A stretch of 64,000 bases of DNA from Salsuginibacillus kocurii DSM 18087 (GCF_000377705.1 NZ_KB898623.1:588684-652683), one strand, 5' to 3'; numbered from the stretch's first letter, positions 46,680 to 57,887 are shown. Notes: generated by a model from the sequence alone, not told the origin. Numbers and translations are program-made.

Positions 46680-47864
46680 TTATTTATCGCTTAATACGAC
46701 AACTCCAGGTAATTCTTTACCTTCCATAAATTCAAGCGAAGCACCGCCGCCGGTGGAAATATGGCTCATTTTGTCAGCCAGGCCAAACTTCTCCGCTGCT
46801 GCGGCTGAATCTCCGCCGCCAATGACAGAATATGTGGTCGAGCTTTCTGCAAGGGCAGTTGCCACGCCTTTTGTACCTTGGGCGAAGGTGTCCAGTTCAA
46901 ATACGCCCATTGGTCCATTCCAGATGACGAGCTTTGAGTCTTGAATCAATTTGGTATAAGTCTTAACTGTTTCCGTTCCAATGTCCAAAGCTTCCCAATC
47001 AGCTGGAATTTCTTCAATTGGAACAATTTTTGTGTTAACATCCTCGCCAAAATCATCCGCCACGACTACGTCCTGCGGCATATGGAAAGAAACACCTTTT
47101 TCTTCAGCCTTTTGCATATACTCGCGCGCAAGTTCGATTTTATCTTCTTCTAGCAAGGACTTCCCGATTTCATAGCCTTTTGCTTTCACAAATGTATAAG
47201 CAAGACCGCCGCCAATAATTAAATGATCGACCTTGTCCAATAAGTGATCGATGACGCCGATTTTATCTTTTACTTTTGCCCCGCCAATAATAGCTGTAAA
47301 TGGGCGTTCCGGATCTTCTAGCGCTTGGCCTAATACTTCAAGCTCTTTTTCCAAAAGAAGGCCGGCAGCTGAAGGCAAGTGGTGGGCAATCCCTTCGGTT
47401 GAAGCATGAGCACGGTGAGCAGCTCCAAACGCATCATTTACATAAATATCTGCCAACTCGGCAAACTGTTTAGCCAATTCCGGATCATTCTTTTCTTCGC
47501 CCGCCTCAAAGCGAACATTTTCAAGCAGAAGAACTTCCCCTTCAATCATGCTGTTAACAGCTTGAGTGACTTCCTCTCCTACCACACTGTCTACTTTCTT
47601 TACATCTTTATTTAATAAAGCGCCTAAGCGGACAGCAACTGGTCCTAAACGTAATTCAGGGTGTGCTTCCCCTTTAGGGCGCCCCAAATGGCTGGCTAAT
47701 ATTACTTTAGCTCCAGCTTTCACCAAGTAATCAATCGTAGGAAGGGCAGCTCGGATTCGTGTATCATCGTTGACCTTCCCTTCGGACATCGGCACATTAA
47801 AATCAACCCGGCAAAAGACAGTTTTTCCGGACAGTTCAAGATCTTTCACACTCTTTTTATTCAT
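46680..47864 (-). CDS. pgk: Phosphoglycerate kinase
   Basis: ATP-forming glycolytic kinase, 394 residues. [20 protein letters not shown] and the nucleotide-site stretch [12 protein letters not shown] near the end are seen, with [18 protein letters not shown] precedes the ATG. It opens the pgk-tpiA-gpmI-eno unit; the gap gene upstream has its own terminator, so a promoter for pgk must lie in 47880-48100 (TATACT near 48004 on the minus strand is a candidate -10). Confidence 0.98.
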   Translation of the reverse strand: MNKKSVKDLELSGKTVFCRVDFNVPMSEGKVNDDTRIRAALPTIDYLVKAGAKVILASHLGRPKGEAHPELRLGPVAVRLGALLNKDVKKVDSVVGEEVTQAVNSMIEGEVLLLENVRFEAGEEKNDPELAKQFAELADIYVNDAFGAAHRAHASTEGIAHHLPSAAGLLLEKELEVLGQALEDPERPFTAIIGGAKVKDKIGVIDHLLDKVDHLIIGGGLAYTFVKAKGYEIGKSLLEEDKIELAREYMQKAEEKGVSFHMPQDVVVADDFGEDVNTKIVPIEEIPADWEALDIGTETVKTYTKLIQDSKLVIWNGPMGVFELDTFAQGTKGVATALAESSTTYSVIGGGDSAAAAEKFGLADKMSHISTGGGASLEFMEGKELPGVVVLSDK

Positions 47865-48103
47865 GAAAGTTCCTCCTTATTAACAGACAATATAGCTCAT
47901 TCGGTTATTGGCGAGCTATGCTCCCCTACCATGATTCCCGTTTCAAGCAGAACTCTATCCTCTGATTACTCATGTTTAACCTGAAAGTATCTGAAAGTAA
48001 GTATAATAAATAAGTGAAATGCAGGAGCGGCCGCTGCTCGTTAGACCATGTTAGCTTCTGTTGCCCAGGCCAGCTCGCTCATTTCTTAATTAATGATATC
48101 TCT
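47865..48103. other. pgk leader region
   Basis: Gene-free stretch between repeat copy 5 and pgk; together with the repeat and terminator the gap is 387 bases. Holds the pgk operon promoter; no riboswitch or operator is recognised. Confidence 0.5.
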
Positions 48104-48183
48104 TAAAGAAAACTTGGCAAAGCCATGCCTACGGCGTAGGCTGCTCCTTCGTTTCCTTCAACGATTTATACATTCTTACGGTG
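48104..48183. repeat. Terminator-associated repeat, copy 5
   Basis: TAAAGAAAACTTGGCAAAGC, CATGCCTACGGCGTAGGCTG, CCTTCAACGATTTATACATT, CTTACGGTG. It lacks the GTATACCGTT segment. Right edge touches the gap terminator. Confidence 0.9.
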
Positions 48184-48224
48184 TAAAAAAGGGAGAAAGA
48201 AAAGCTCACCTTTCTTCCCCCTTG
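48184..48224 (-). terminator. Terminator of gap
   Basis: GGGGGAAGAAA pairs with TTTCTTTCTCCC around GGTGAGCT; TTTTTTAC follows on the minus strand. It separates gap from pgk, so glycolytic genes are not one transcript here. Confidence 0.85.
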
Positions 48225-48251
48225 TTTATTTTTGTAGCTTATATGGTTTTA

Positions 48252-49277
<1,026 letters not shown>

Positions 49278-49320
49278 TTAAAGCTTTTCTTCCTCTGCTA
49301 TTGAGGTGTAAGCCTAAGCG

Positions 49321-50361
49321 CTATTTGATGCCTCCAGAACGACCTTGTTCTATAACTGCGCGGGCCGCTCCTTCATCAGTGATCAATATATCGCTTGGAC
49401 GATAACTCATGTATGCAGCGATAGCTTCTGCTTTTGATGAACCTCCTGCAACTGTCACTACCATTTGTTGGTTGGTAAGGTCATCCAGCTGCAACCCAAT
49501 CGTTTCTTCTTTGTGTACGATTGAACCTTCGCGGTTAAAATAATAACCAAAAGCTTCTGCTACTGCTTCTTCTTTCTTTAAATAATTCATTGTTTCCGCT
49601 TTTGTCCCTCTACGGCCAGCCATGGTTTCAGCTTCTCCAACGCCGTGGATGACCATGCGCGGATGGCGGATTAAATCGAGTAGTTCTTTTATACCCGGCT
49701 CATGCTGCAGTGAATCTCTTGCTTCAGTACTTAGCTGGTCCGGCACATGAAGCAGCCTGTAGTTGGCCCGGGCTCTTCTTGCCATCTCTGAACTGACTGT
49801 ATTTGACTGCAGGTCGACATTTTCTCCTAGGCCTCCACGGGCCGGTACAAATGTTACATCTCTTAACCGTTCTTCCAGCTGCATCATTTCAGCCACAGAA
49901 GCTAAAGTAGTACCCCCGGCAAGCGCAACGACGTCACCCGGAAAAAGGCGCTCCACCATTTCCTGAATACAAGCTCGCCCCAGCTCTCGTTTGACCCATT
50001 CTTCGTTATCACTATTACCAGCTACTACAATGACTAGTCGAACACGAAGCACTCTGCTCACTTCGTTTTCTAAACTTGCCAAGCCCGAAGCGGACTTTAC
50101 GACTTCTTCTAGTGCCTCTAACACACGTTCTCCTTCTTCACTTAGCGTCATTCCAGCGGCGTGAACGTGTACAAGGTCTTGCTTTTTCATAAAAGTCACT
50201 TCATTACGAAGAACGCGTTCTGAAAGCTCAAGGCTCTGAGCCAGGGTACGCCTCCCTACAGGCTGCATGACACGGACATATTGTAAAATGCGATAACGCT
50301 GGCCCATTACCTCTAACATGTCGGGAACAAGCTTTTTTTGCCATTCAATGGTCTTTCTCAT
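49321..50361 (-). CDS. cggR: Central glycolytic genes regulator CggR
   Basis: SorC/DeoR-type repressor of the glycolytic genes whose effector is fructose-1,6-bisphosphate. An N-terminal winged helix (QPVGRRTLAQSLELSERVLR) is followed by the sugar-binding domain (FVPARGGLGENVDLQSNT and VAGGSSKAEAIAAYM). I use the ATG at 50361, with GGTGA just upstream, since MRKTIEWQKKLVPDMLEVMG aligns with the B. subtilis N-terminus; the frame is open to 50388. Upstream lies its operator. Confidence 0.95.
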   Translation of the reverse strand: MRKTIEWQKKLVPDMLEVMGQRYRILQYVRVMQPVGRRTLAQSLELSERVLRNEVTFMKKQDLVHVHAAGMTLSEEGERVLEALEEVVKSASGLASLENEVSRVLRVRLVIVVAGNSDNEEWVKRELGRACIQEMVERLFPGDVVALAGGTTLASVAEMMQLEERLRDVTFVPARGGLGENVDLQSNTVSSEMARRARANYRLLHVPDQLSTEARDSLQHEPGIKELLDLIRHPRMVIHGVGEAETMAGRRGTKAETMNYLKKEEAVAEAFGYYFNREGSIVHKEETIGLQLDDLTNQQMVVTVAGGSSKAEAIAAYMSYRPSDILITDEGAARAVIEQGRSGGIK

Positions 50362-50389
50362 CAGATCACCCATTATCGGGATCATCATT

Positions 50390-50415
50390 GTCCCGGATAG
50401 ACTTTTTGCGTCCCG
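50390..50415 (-). promoter_or_regulatory. CggR operator
   Basis: On the minus strand two CGGGAC half-sites (50415-50410 and 50395-50390) stand 14 bases apart, with a GTC between, as in the B. subtilis cggR operator. It lies just upstream of cggR, which suggests autoregulation of cggR-gap. Confidence 0.82.
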
Positions 50416-50710
50416 CTTAATTCACAAAAGCTCAATTTAACTTTATCTAAAATATAGCAAATCTCTTCAAAAATCACAAGCAAAAAAGAAGAGCTTACTT
50501 CAACACCTTGCTCATATCCTTTTCAAAAGCAAAGCAGCTTTATACAGCGATAAAGCAACCTTGGCAAAGGGGCTGTCTCAAAAGCCTTTATAAAGCATTA
50601 AAAAATGGAGCGGGCGTGTAGTCTCCCCCTCCGCTTGAACAGTGACATGCTCTCGGGCGCAGTCTCGTCCTTCCTTTGCGCAGGGACGAGAAGAGAGTGC
50701 GGCGTAGCGC
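50416..50710. other. Intergenic upstream of cggR
   Basis: Contains the cggR promoter region (AT-rich 50420-50475), AAAGGGGCTGTCTCAAAAG at 50566-50584 (same type as the MITE end at 18971) and degenerate 21-base units near 50640-50700. No gene. Confidence 0.55.
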
Positions 50711-50806
50711 GTTTCCCCCTCCTGTATTTGCGATATGGAACGGCGCAAACGGGATCACCAAGATTTTATATGATTACTAGAAAAAGATGCTGCCCTTTGG
50801 ACAGCA
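50711..50806. repeat. CCCCCTCCTGTATTTG repeat, copy B
   Basis: Matches 22395-22500 over about 95 bases at roughly 75-80% identity, including ATATGG, CGGCGCAAACG and the ACTAGAAAAA-hairpin end. Confidence 0.8.
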
Positions 50807-50808
50807 CC

Positions 50809-50859
50809 CTTAGTTGCACGTATACCGTCTCCTTCAACTATTTATACATTCTTACGGTG
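50809..50859. repeat. Terminator-associated repeat, copy 6 (right half)
   Basis: CTTAGTTGCACGTATACCGT then CCTTCAACTATTTATACATT and CTTACGGTG; the left half is replaced by the repeat at 50711. Right edge touches the rpoN terminator. Confidence 0.88.
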
Positions 50860-50860
50860 T

Positions 50861-50901
50861 TAAAAAGCTCCCACTTCCCTTATAGGGAAATGAGAGCTTC
50901 T
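50861..50901 (-). terminator. Terminator of rpoN
   Basis: GAAGCTC-CATTTCCC arm pairs with GGGAA-TG-GAGCTTT on the minus strand, followed by TTTTTAAC. It starts a few bases after the rpoN stop. Confidence 0.88.
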
Positions 50902-50904
50902 TGG

Positions 50905-52266
50905 TCAGTCAAAACGTTTTCGTTTCGACGAGGAAGGAATGCTTAAAGCATCGCGGTATTTAGCAATCGCCCGCCTTGAAACATTGATCTGTTGATCTTC
51001 TTTAAGCTTTTGCACTATTTTTTGGTCTGATAAAGGCTTTCGTTTATCTTCCGCTTCGACATAGGATTCAATCCAAGACTTAATCACCGCTGATGATGTT
51101 TGTTCACCATTTTGATTATGTTCCACGGAGGAAGAAAAAAAGTCCTTTAACTCAAACAGACCTCGCGGCGTCTGTACATACTTATGAGTCGTCGCCCGGG
51201 AAACAGTTGATTCATGAACCTCCGCTTTTTCAGCAATGTCTTTTAACGTCAGCGGCTTTAGATAAGCCGCTCCTTTTTCAAAGAATTCAACCTGACAAGC
51301 TACAATCTCCTCTGTCACCCGCTGCAATGTTTGTTGGCGCTGGTCAATGCTTTTTAAAAGCCAGGTTAGCTGTTTGTATTTCTTAGCTGCATAGTCAAAT
51401 GCATCGCTGTCACTTGCTTGCTGAAGCAGCTTACGGTAATGGCGGTTCATGCGAATACGAGGCAAGGAGCTGTCGTTTAAATATACGGACCATTCCCCTT
51501 CAATGTATTCTACATGGACATCAGGTACGAGATGGCCGGGGGAATCAACGCCGTAATTGCACACAGGACGAGGCTCGAGCGTTTGAATAAAATCATGCGC
51601 CTGCTGTATGCGTTCAAGCGATACTTCCTGCGCTTTAGCTATCTGCTTCCACTTTCTTGACGCTAAATCTTCAAGGTGATGTTGAATCAACGTCTCTGCT
51701 AACGGATCAGCATCTTGTCTGCGGGCAAGCTGAAGAAGAAGACATTCCTGCACAGTTCGCGCTCCTATCCCGGCAGGTTCTAAACACTGAATAAATCGAA
51801 CCGCTTCTTCTATTTCCGCAGCGCTTGCATTTAATTCATCTGCCGCTTCCTCTCCATCAATCTTAAGATAACCATCGTCGCCTACATGCCTGGCAATATA
51901 CATATAGAGAACTCTTTTATCATCCGAGACATTCTGTTCTCGAATTTGTTGGACAAGCTCTTCGACAATACTTTTGGACTGGTTGCTTATCGTTTCAAAA
52001 ATCGATCGCTCTTCCTGCTCTTCTTGTTCCTGTGTCTGAACTTCTTCGTCATTCCAAATGACTGGAGAGCTAAATGCCATTTCCGGGTCAACAGTAGGCT
52101 CTTGCTTTTCAATCTCCATTAAGGGATTTTCCAATGACATCTCATCAATATAGTCTTGGAGCTCCGTCGTAGAATATTGTAAAAGAGAAATCGCTTGTCT
52201 TAACTCCTGAGTCATGACTAACTTCAAAGTTTGTTTTTGCAAGAGGTTCATTTCCATATTCATCAT
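50905..52266 (-). CDS. rpoN: RNA polymerase sigma-54 factor
   Basis: Sigma factor (SigL in Bacillus) that works with enhancer-binding ATPases. Region I (LVMTQELRQAISLLQYST), an acidic region II, the core-binding part, the HTH (ESTVSRATTHKYVQTPRGLF) and the RpoN box (SRRAIAKYRDALSIPSS) are present, 453 residues. GGAGG seven bases before the ATG. Found upstream of cggR as in B. subtilis. Its targets are not in this window. Confidence 0.97.
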   Translation of the reverse strand: MMNMEMNLLQKQTLKLVMTQELRQAISLLQYSTTELQDYIDEMSLENPLMEIEKQEPTVDPEMAFSSPVIWNDEEVQTQEQEEQEERSIFETISNQSKSIVEELVQQIREQNVSDDKRVLYMYIARHVGDDGYLKIDGEEAADELNASAAEIEEAVRFIQCLEPAGIGARTVQECLLLQLARRQDADPLAETLIQHHLEDLASRKWKQIAKAQEVSLERIQQAHDFIQTLEPRPVCNYGVDSPGHLVPDVHVEYIEGEWSVYLNDSSLPRIRMNRHYRKLLQQASDSDAFDYAAKKYKQLTWLLKSIDQRQQTLQRVTEEIVACQVEFFEKGAAYLKPLTLKDIAEKAEVHESTVSRATTHKYVQTPRGLFELKDFFSSSVEHNQNGEQTSSAVIKSWIESYVEAEDKRKPLSDQKIVQKLKEDQQINVSRRAIAKYRDALSIPSSSKRKRFD

Positions 52267-52354
52267 ACGATCACCTCCCCCTTCATAGATGGTCTGGACT
52301 ATTATTAAACTATTTTGATTTTTGAAAAATATAAGTTGAAAAGAGGTCGACTCT

Positions 52355-52633
52355 CTATTTAATTTTAGGCTTGGTTGGTGGTTCTTCTGCCTCCATCCAT
52401 TTCAATTCGAATTCCAGTGCATGTTTTTTTCCTTTTTGAACGTACTCAATATCTAGCTCTACCATCTCTGCGGGGGAAATGCTCACCTCTTCTGTTCCTT
52501 GAACAAAAGTACAAGAACCATCTGTCCGCAACTTAGCAGCTAACTGTTCAAAAAGCTCAGCCGCATCATGCAACTGCCGCCTTTCCTCATAGTCGATGTG
52601 CACAGTTTGTTCGAGACGATCTTGCCCAAACAT
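52355..52633 (-). CDS. Amphi-Trp domain protein
   Basis: A 92-residue protein matching the amphi-Trp pattern: an N-terminal helix (HIDYEERRQLHDAAELFEQL then AAKLRTDGSC) and alternating beta strands rich in Glu and Val ending ALEFELKWMEAEE. No enzymatic motif. AAGGAGG precedes the ATG; 88 bases separate it from rpoN. Role unknown. The C-terminal end PPTKPKIK is basic. Confidence 0.72.
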   Translation of the reverse strand: MFGQDRLEQTVHIDYEERRQLHDAAELFEQLAAKLRTDGSCTFVQGTEEVSISPAEMVELDIEYVQKGKKHALEFELKWMEAEEPPTKPKIK

Positions 52634-53096
52634 GCAAAACCTCCTTTATGAAAATGGAGAGCTTCTTATAAAATAAAGCGTTTTCTATATTATATCTTAC
52701 TTTCCCAATGAGCACTAGACTATGATTCAAAACGTTTGAGGGAAGAACAAAAAGGATATGATAACTGTGGAAAGAAAAGCGGAAAGCAGCGTTCAGGGGC
52801 TTCAAGCATAAGACGGGCGGCGCCAAAGTCGCTCTTTGACTTTGAAGGCCAATGGCTTATGACCTCGAGCCCTGATTTGTACTTACTTAAACAAAAGTAC
52901 CTGATAGTAATGGTAACCGACATCTTTTCCGTTATTTGCGGGCAACCCTTGTATTTTTGCTCGTTTCAGGCAAAATAGCGGAACTCATGGCCGTAAACTT
53001 AATGAGCTGGCCACTGAAAGGAAGAGCGAGCCCATGACAACATAAAGCAGGAGAAAGCGAAGAAGACAACGAAAGATAGTGCAAAGGAAGAAATGA
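52634..53096. other. Intergenic stretch before clpP
   Basis: Gene-free. A decayed palindromic repeat (52921-53020), related in inverse orientation to 60415-60505, is probable. The rest shows nothing I can name. Confidence 0.45.
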
Positions 53097-53113
53097 TTTG
53101 ACCATCATTGACC
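53097..53113. promoter_or_regulatory. CtsR box
   Basis: TTTGACCATCATTGACC matches the inverse of the CtsR heptad repeat (two GGTCAAA-type heptads with a three-base gap, one mismatch). It overlaps the -35 of the clpP promoter. Confidence 0.85.
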
Positions 53114-53127
53114 TTTTAAGTTATGAT
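53098..53127 (+). promoter_or_regulatory. Promoter of clpP
   Basis: TTGACC (53098-53103), 18 bases, TATGAT (53122-53127). CtsR binding would block it. Confidence 0.72.
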
Positions 53128-53216
53128 AAAATCAGTTAACGTTGTAGAACGTTTTCGGCTGTGCCAACATCGTATGCCAGCCTTAAGCTGATGAATGATC
53201 AAAGGAGGAAAAACAT

Positions 53217-53813
53217 ATGCAACTTATCCCAACAGTTATTGAACAAACGAACCGCGGAGAACGAGCGTATGACATTTATTCGCGCTTGTTAAAAGACCGT
53301 ATTATTATGCTCGGTTCAGGAATTGATGACAACGTGGCAAACACGGTTGTCGCTCAGCTTCTTTTCTTAGCAGCAGAAGACCCAGATAAAGATATTTCTC
53401 TTTACATTAACAGCCCAGGCGGCTCAATTACAGCGGGTATGGCAATCTATGATACCATGCAGCACATTTCGCCAAAAGTTTCGACCATTTGCGTCGGCAT
53501 GGCTGCCTCCATGGGAGCTTTCCTTTTAACTGCAGGCGAACCTGGCAAGCGTTTTGCTCTTCCTAATAGTGAAGTGATGATTCACCAGCCGTTGGGTGGA
53601 ACTCAAGGCCAAGCTTCTGATATTGAAATTCATGCAAAACGCATTATTGAAATGCGGGAAAAACTTAACACCATTCTATCAGAGCGTACCGGCCAGCCAC
53701 TTGAAACGATCCAGCGTGACACAGACCGTGATCATTTCATGTCTGCGGAAGAATCAAAGAACTACGGCCTGATCGACGAAGTTCTTTATAAAACAAACGA
53801 AAGTTCCTCCTAA
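53217..53813 (+). CDS. clpP: ATP-dependent Clp protease proteolytic subunit
   Basis: Serine protease barrel used by ClpC, ClpX and ClpE. The triad is Ser98 (GMAASMGAF), His123 (MIHQPLGG) and Asp172 (DTDRDHFM); 198 residues. AAGGAGG precedes the ATG. The CtsR box upstream puts it in the class III heat-shock regulon. It is convergent with crh across a bidirectional terminator. Confidence 0.98.
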   Translation: MQLIPTVIEQTNRGERAYDIYSRLLKDRIIMLGSGIDDNVANTVVAQLLFLAAEDPDKDISLYINSPGGSITAGMAIYDTMQHISPKVSTICVGMAASMGAFLLTAGEPGKRFALPNSEVMIHQPLGGTQGQASDIEIHAKRIIEMREKLNTILSERTGQPLETIQRDTDRDHFMSAEESKNYGLIDEVLYKTNESSS

Positions 53814-53818
53814 AAATA

Positions 53819-53866
53819 ATAAAACAAGCCGCCTTCGCTGATTTTCAGCATTGCGGCTTGTTTTAT
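53819..53866. terminator. Bidirectional terminator clpP/crh
   Basis: AAAACAAGCCGC pairs with GCGGCTTGTTTT, with an inner GCTGA/TCAGC stem. T-runs on both strands. Confidence 0.93.
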
Positions 53867-53898
53867 TTGTGCTAACGAAAAATGGCCTCGAGGCACAT

Positions 53899-54156
53899 CT
53901 ACTCTTCTTGTTCGATAAAAGAAGCGAGTGTTTCTACAGCGTCCTCAGCATCATTTCCATCTGCCTGAATTGTAATCTCCGTGCCGGTGCGGATAGCGAG
54001 ACTCATGATTCCCATAATACTTTTGGCATTGGCTTTTTTCTCTTCACGAATAATATGAATGGTTGACTGGTACCGGTTCGCTTCTTGCACAAATAAAGCA
54101 GCCGGGCGAGCTTGCAAACCAGTTTTTAATTGTACAGTAGCTGTTTTTTCTGCCAC
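53899..54156 (-). CDS. crh: Catabolite repression HPr-like protein Crh
   Basis: HPr paralogue that, when phosphorylated on Ser46 by HPr kinase, acts as CcpA corepressor but takes no part in sugar transport. Gln15 replaces the HPr His (LKTGLQARPAALF) and Ser46 lies in NAKSIMGIMSL, which fix it as Crh. I use the GTG at 54156, nine bases after GGAGG; it gives 85 residues aligned with B. subtilis Crh. The ATG at 54165 touches the ribosome site. Follows whiA in the yvcI-yvcJ-yvcK-whiA-crh operon. Confidence 0.95.
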   Translation of the reverse strand: MAEKTATVQLKTGLQARPAALFVQEANRYQSTIHIIREEKKANAKSIMGIMSLAIRTGTEITIQADGNDAEDAVETLASFIEQEE

Positions 54157-54189
54157 TTCGTTCATCCTCCTCCGATCATTCCAATATGC

Positions 54190-55152
54190 TTATGGTATAT
54201 CGATCTCTGTCCATTCACCATTTCTAATTTTTTCGGCTAATTGATCAATTTTACGCAGACGGTGATTCACCCCAGACTTACTAACCTTACCGCTTGGCAC
54301 CATTTCACCAAGCTCTTTTAAAGTAATATCTTGATGCTGGACTCGTAGTTCTGCAATTTCTCTGACTTTGTCCGGCACCTGTTCTAAGCCAAGGTGCTCA
54401 CGCACAAGCTCGATATTTTCTACTTGGCGCATTGCAGCTCCTACGGTTTTATTAAGATTAGCCGTCTCACAATTAACCAACCGGTTCACGGAATTCCGCA
54501 TATCTTTTTTGATTCTGACATCTTCAAAATAAAGCAAAGCTTGATGAGCACCGACAATATTCAAAAACTCACTAATCTGTTCACTTTCCTTAATGTAAAT
54601 AATAAAGCCTTTTTTTCGTTCTAGTGTTTTCGGCTGCAATGAAAAGGCATTCATTAAATCAGCAAGTGAACGATTATGTTCTTCATATAACGAAAAAACC
54701 TCAAGGTGATAAGACGAAGTTTCTGGGTGATTGATAGACCCTCCTGCTAAAAACGCTCCTCTTAAGTATGCACGTTTGCAGCAATCATCTTCTATAATTC
54801 CTCCATCAATGGCTCGAGTAAACGTAAACCCTTCCTGCATAATACCCAAGTTCGCCAAAAGTCGTTCGCCTTCCTGCGAAATTCGCACTAAATATACATT
54901 ATTTTTTTTAAGGCGCATTTTTTTACGCACGATCAATTCTACCGAAATCTCCTCATAGCAGCGCTTCATTAATGTATAAAACCTCCGGGCAATCGCTGCA
55001 TTTTCTGTGGATACGTCCAGCGAAAACGCGCCCGAACTAAATGATAAGCTGCCGTTCATTCTCATTAGAGCTGCTAATTCTGCACGTGCACAACACGAGT
55101 CTACTTCAAGTTGTGTTAATTCTTTTTTTGTCATAGCCGCAAAGGATGACAT
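54190..55152 (-). CDS. whiA: DNA-binding protein WhiA
   Basis: WhiA joins a LAGLIDADG-like domain ([20 protein letters not shown]) to a C-terminal HTH ([20 protein letters not shown] and [14 protein letters not shown]). In Bacillus it affects cell division and chromosome segregation. 320 residues. A GGTGGTGAAGGG stretch precedes the ATG. It is 36 bases after yvcK. Confidence 0.96.
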   Translation of the reverse strand: MSSFAAMTKKELTQLEVDSCCARAELAALMRMNGSLSFSSGAFSLDVSTENAAIARRFYTLMKRCYEEISVELIVRKKMRLKKNNVYLVRISQEGERLLANLGIMQEGFTFTRAIDGGIIEDDCCKRAYLRGAFLAGGSINHPETSSYHLEVFSLYEEHNRSLADLMNAFSLQPKTLERKKGFIIYIKESEQISEFLNIVGAHQALLYFEDVRIKKDMRNSVNRLVNCETANLNKTVGAAMRQVENIELVREHLGLEQVPDKVREIAELRVQHQDITLKELGEMVPSGKVSKSGVNHRLRKIDQLAEKIRNGEWTEIDIP

Positions 55153-55188
55153 GGCCCTTCACCACCTTTTTATAAAAAGCTGCCGCGT

Positions 55189-56133
55189 TTACATTTGCGC
55201 TAGCAGCGAATGCGCTACCTTTTTGGCATCATGACGTAGTGTTCCTTCAAAATGTTGAACAAAAACATCCTGAATCAAATGGATACCAGCTTGTTCCAAG
55301 CGCTCCCGGTCACAATCTACGGGTTCTGACCCTTCTGATTGATATCTCGCTAAAGTCGCAGCTGGAATATTACTTGAATCTACCAATACTTTTTGAATCA
55401 AGCCTTCTCCGACATGGTCATGAATGCCTTTTACATGATCATAAACTGAATAACCATCTGTTTCACCAGCCTGGGTCATCACATTTGATATATAGATTGT
55501 CGGAGCTGAAGAAGCACGAATAGCATCTGTAATACCTGGGACCAGAAGATTCGGCAAAATACTTGTATACAAGCTTCCCGGCCCTATTACAATTAAATCT
55601 GCTTCCTGCACCGCTTCAATACTTTCAGCGAGAGGTTCTACATAATTGGGTTGCAATCTCACACGATGAATACGTTTGTTGGCTTTTGGGATCTGAGATT
55701 CACCCTTAACAATTGATCCATCCTCCATCACCGCTTGAAGATGAATACTTTGATTGGATGCCGGCAGCACTCGTCCTCGGACATTGAGCACCGCCGAAAT
55801 CTCACTAATCCCTCTGGCAAAATCCCCTGTAATGGAGGTCATCCCTGCCAATAATAAATTCCCGAGCGAATGACCGTTCAAGCCGGTGCCATTTTCAAAC
55901 CGATGCTGAAACAGTTCTTCAATCATCGGTTCCACTTCTGCCAAAGCTACTAATACGTTACGTACATCACCAGGCGGAGGAATCGCCAATTCTTCTCTTA
56001 ACCTGCCGGAGCTGCCTCCATCGTCTGCCACGGTTACAATTGCTGATATGTCAATAGGGAGCGTTTTCATGCCACGAAGCAACACGGATAGGCCTGTGCC
56101 GCCGCCTATTGCTACAACTTTCGCCTGTTCCAC
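55189..56133 (-). CDS. yvcK: Gluconeogenesis factor YvcK
   Basis: Rossmann-fold protein (CofD/YvcK family) binding UDP-sugars, needed for growth on gluconeogenic carbon and for cell-wall morphogenesis. VVAIGGGTGLSVLLRGMKTL and VADDGGSSGRLREEL are diagnostic, with GPGSLYTSILPNLLVPG. I use the GTG at 56133, one base after the rapZ stop, with GAAGGG eight bases upstream; 314 residues. The frame is open to 56196 inside rapZ. Confidence 0.95.
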   Translation of the reverse strand: MEQAKVVAIGGGTGLSVLLRGMKTLPIDISAIVTVADDGGSSGRLREELAIPPPGDVRNVLVALAEVEPMIEELFQHRFENGTGLNGHSLGNLLLAGMTSITGDFARGISEISAVLNVRGRVLPASNQSIHLQAVMEDGSIVKGESQIPKANKRIHRVRLQPNYVEPLAESIEAVQEADLIVIGPGSLYTSILPNLLVPGITDAIRASSAPTIYISNVMTQAGETDGYSVYDHVKGIHDHVGEGLIQKVLVDSSNIPAATLARYQSEGSEPVDCDRERLEQAGIHLIQDVFVQHFEGTLRHDAKKVAHSLLAQM

Positions 56134-56134
56134 G

Positions 56135-57013
56135 TTATAAACCCTTCCCATTCGGAATATCGCGATGTGTCGTTTGCACGCGGTATTCGTCTTCAAATGT
56201 AGTAGCTAATGTTTCTGCAAGGGTTATCGAACGATGCTTGCCGCCTGTACAGCCAATGGCGATGACAACCTGGCTTTTTCCTTCTTCTTTAAAACGAGGA
56301 ATCATGAACTTTAATAAATCCGTGACTTTTTCTAAAAATTCCTTTGTTTCTCCCCATTTTAACACATACGTAGAGACATCTTCGCTTAACCCCGTCTTTG
56401 GTTGCAACGTGTCAATGTAATGTGGATTTGGCAAAAAACGCACGTCAAAAACAAGATCAGCATCAATCGGAATGCCGTGCTTAAAGCCAAATGACATCAT
56501 ATTTACGGTAAACACTTCCTGGTCAGGAGTAGCGAAGTGCTTTGTAATTTCTTCACGAAGCTGGCGCGGGGACATATTGGTCGTATCAATCCGGTGCCGC
56601 GCCCGTCCTTTCATCTCTTCTAGCATTTCTCTCTCTTGTAAAATACCATCAAGCGGAAGACCTTCAGGTGCAAGCGGATGAGACCTTCTTGTTTCTTTAT
56701 AACGCTGCACTAGTTTCTTATCAGCAGCATCTAAAAACAAAATATGAGCAGTCAAGTTATCTCGTTCAGACAAAGAGCCAACCGAAGCAAATAATTGATC
56801 AAAAAACTCCCGCCCACGCAAATCCATAACGAGCGCTATTCGTCTCGTTGAATTCCTGGTCGCTTCCATCAAGTCCAAAAATTTTGGCAGCAACGCAGGG
56901 GGCAAATTATCGACACAAAAGTACCCTAAATCTTCAAAGCTCTGCATGGCGACAGTTTTTCCTGCTCCCGACATCCCAGTAATGATGACAACATGAATTT
57001 CCTTATCTGGCAT
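56135..57013 (-). CDS. rapZ: RNase adapter protein RapZ (YvcJ)
   Basis: P-loop protein of the RapZ/YvcJ family. Walker A is [11 protein letters not shown] (residues 11-20); [20 protein letters not shown] and [14 protein letters not shown] near the end are characteristic. In Bacillus it hydrolyses nucleotides and influences competence; RNA binding is known for E. coli RapZ. GAGGGGG lies about nine bases before the ATG at 57013; 292 residues. Confidence 0.96.
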   Translation of the reverse strand: MPDKEIHVVIITGMSGAGKTVAMQSFEDLGYFCVDNLPPALLPKFLDLMEATRNSTRRIALVMDLRGREFFDQLFASVGSLSERDNLTAHILFLDAADKKLVQRYKETRRSHPLAPEGLPLDGILQEREMLEEMKGRARHRIDTTNMSPRQLREEITKHFATPDQEVFTVNMMSFGFKHGIPIDADLVFDVRFLPNPHYIDTLQPKTGLSEDVSTYVLKWGETKEFLEKVTDLLKFMIPRFKEEGKSQVVIAIGCTGGKHRSITLAETLATTFEDEYRVQTTHRDIPNGKGL

Positions 57014-57045
57014 GGCACTCTTCCCCCTCTTCAAGTCCGGCTAAG

Positions 57046-57528
57046 CTATGAACGAACCTCTCCATTAAAACCGTCATTCTCCAGCCGGTAATTTAATAGC
57101 TCATATTCTTCTGTATATTCAAACGTACCGTACAACACACCCTCATGATGCAAAATGTGTTCAAAAATAAAACGATCTCCCTTTGCCATAGGAAGCTGGT
57201 TCGTCTCATCTATTGTTTTCCAAGCGAGGTCTCCTTCAGGAGAAGTTGTTAAGAGCTCTCCTTCATGAGATGAAGCTTCAAATGTAAACATCATCCATTC
57301 CGAAATGACCTCTTCTTCCCGTTTTACCAATACGGTAAAAATCCCGCGGATACGAACCTGCTTAACCTTTAGTCCGGTTTCTTCTCGAAATTCTCTAATC
57401 GCCGCTTCCCGAACTGACTCCCCAGATTCCATCTTCCCGCCTGGGGCTACCCACCAGCCGCGGCTTGGCTTCTGCAGCACGAGTACATGGTCGCCCTCGA
57501 CAAGTAGACAATTTGTTATTCTCTGCAT
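57046..57528 (-). CDS. yvcI: Nudix hydrolase YvcI
   Basis: A 160-residue Nudix protein. The Nudix box is visible as GGKMESGESVREAAIREFRE then ETGL. WWVAPGGKM before it and SEWMMFTFEA after match YvcI (8-oxo-dGTP/nucleotide pyrophosphatase type). The ATG at 57528 has AGGTG six bases upstream; a GTG at 57537 is possible. First gene of the yvcI-rapZ-yvcK-whiA-crh operon. Confidence 0.92.
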   Translation of the reverse strand: MQRITNCLLVEGDHVLVLQKPSRGWWVAPGGKMESGESVREAAIREFREETGLKVKQVRIRGIFTVLVKREEEVISEWMMFTFEASSHEGELLTTSPEGDLAWKTIDETNQLPMAKGDRFIFEHILHHEGVLYGTFEYTEEYELLNYRLENDGFNGEVRS

Positions 57529-57843
57529 TTCGATCACCTCATTACCTATACCATCTTAAGTATACAAGGTTCATTCTTCTCTCACAACGATGAGGTATTT
57601 TTTGGTATTTATAATAGCTAACTTAGTAAAAAGAAACGTTATTCACTGCTTTAGACGTTGAGCTGAGGCTATTCCGCTTGACTGCTTTCGCCACCATATT
57701 GTTTTTGGGAAAAAACGCATGACAGCTACCTCAACAGGAAAACGGTATGAACCACTGAAAAACTGCTAATGTTTTGAGAATCGGTTTTTGATGATCCGAG
57801 CGTGAGCTTTCGGGACGCCGCTTCAAGTGTCGGCGCTGGCAAA

Positions 57844-57887
57844 GAAGACACATCGACCTCAAACGAAGTGAAAATGAAGCCGATGTC
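57844..57887 (+). repeat. GAAGACAC repeat unit, direct copy
   Basis: GAAGACACATCGACCTCAAA then CGAAGTGAAAATGAAGC and GATGTC; matches 42106-42149. Confidence 0.75.
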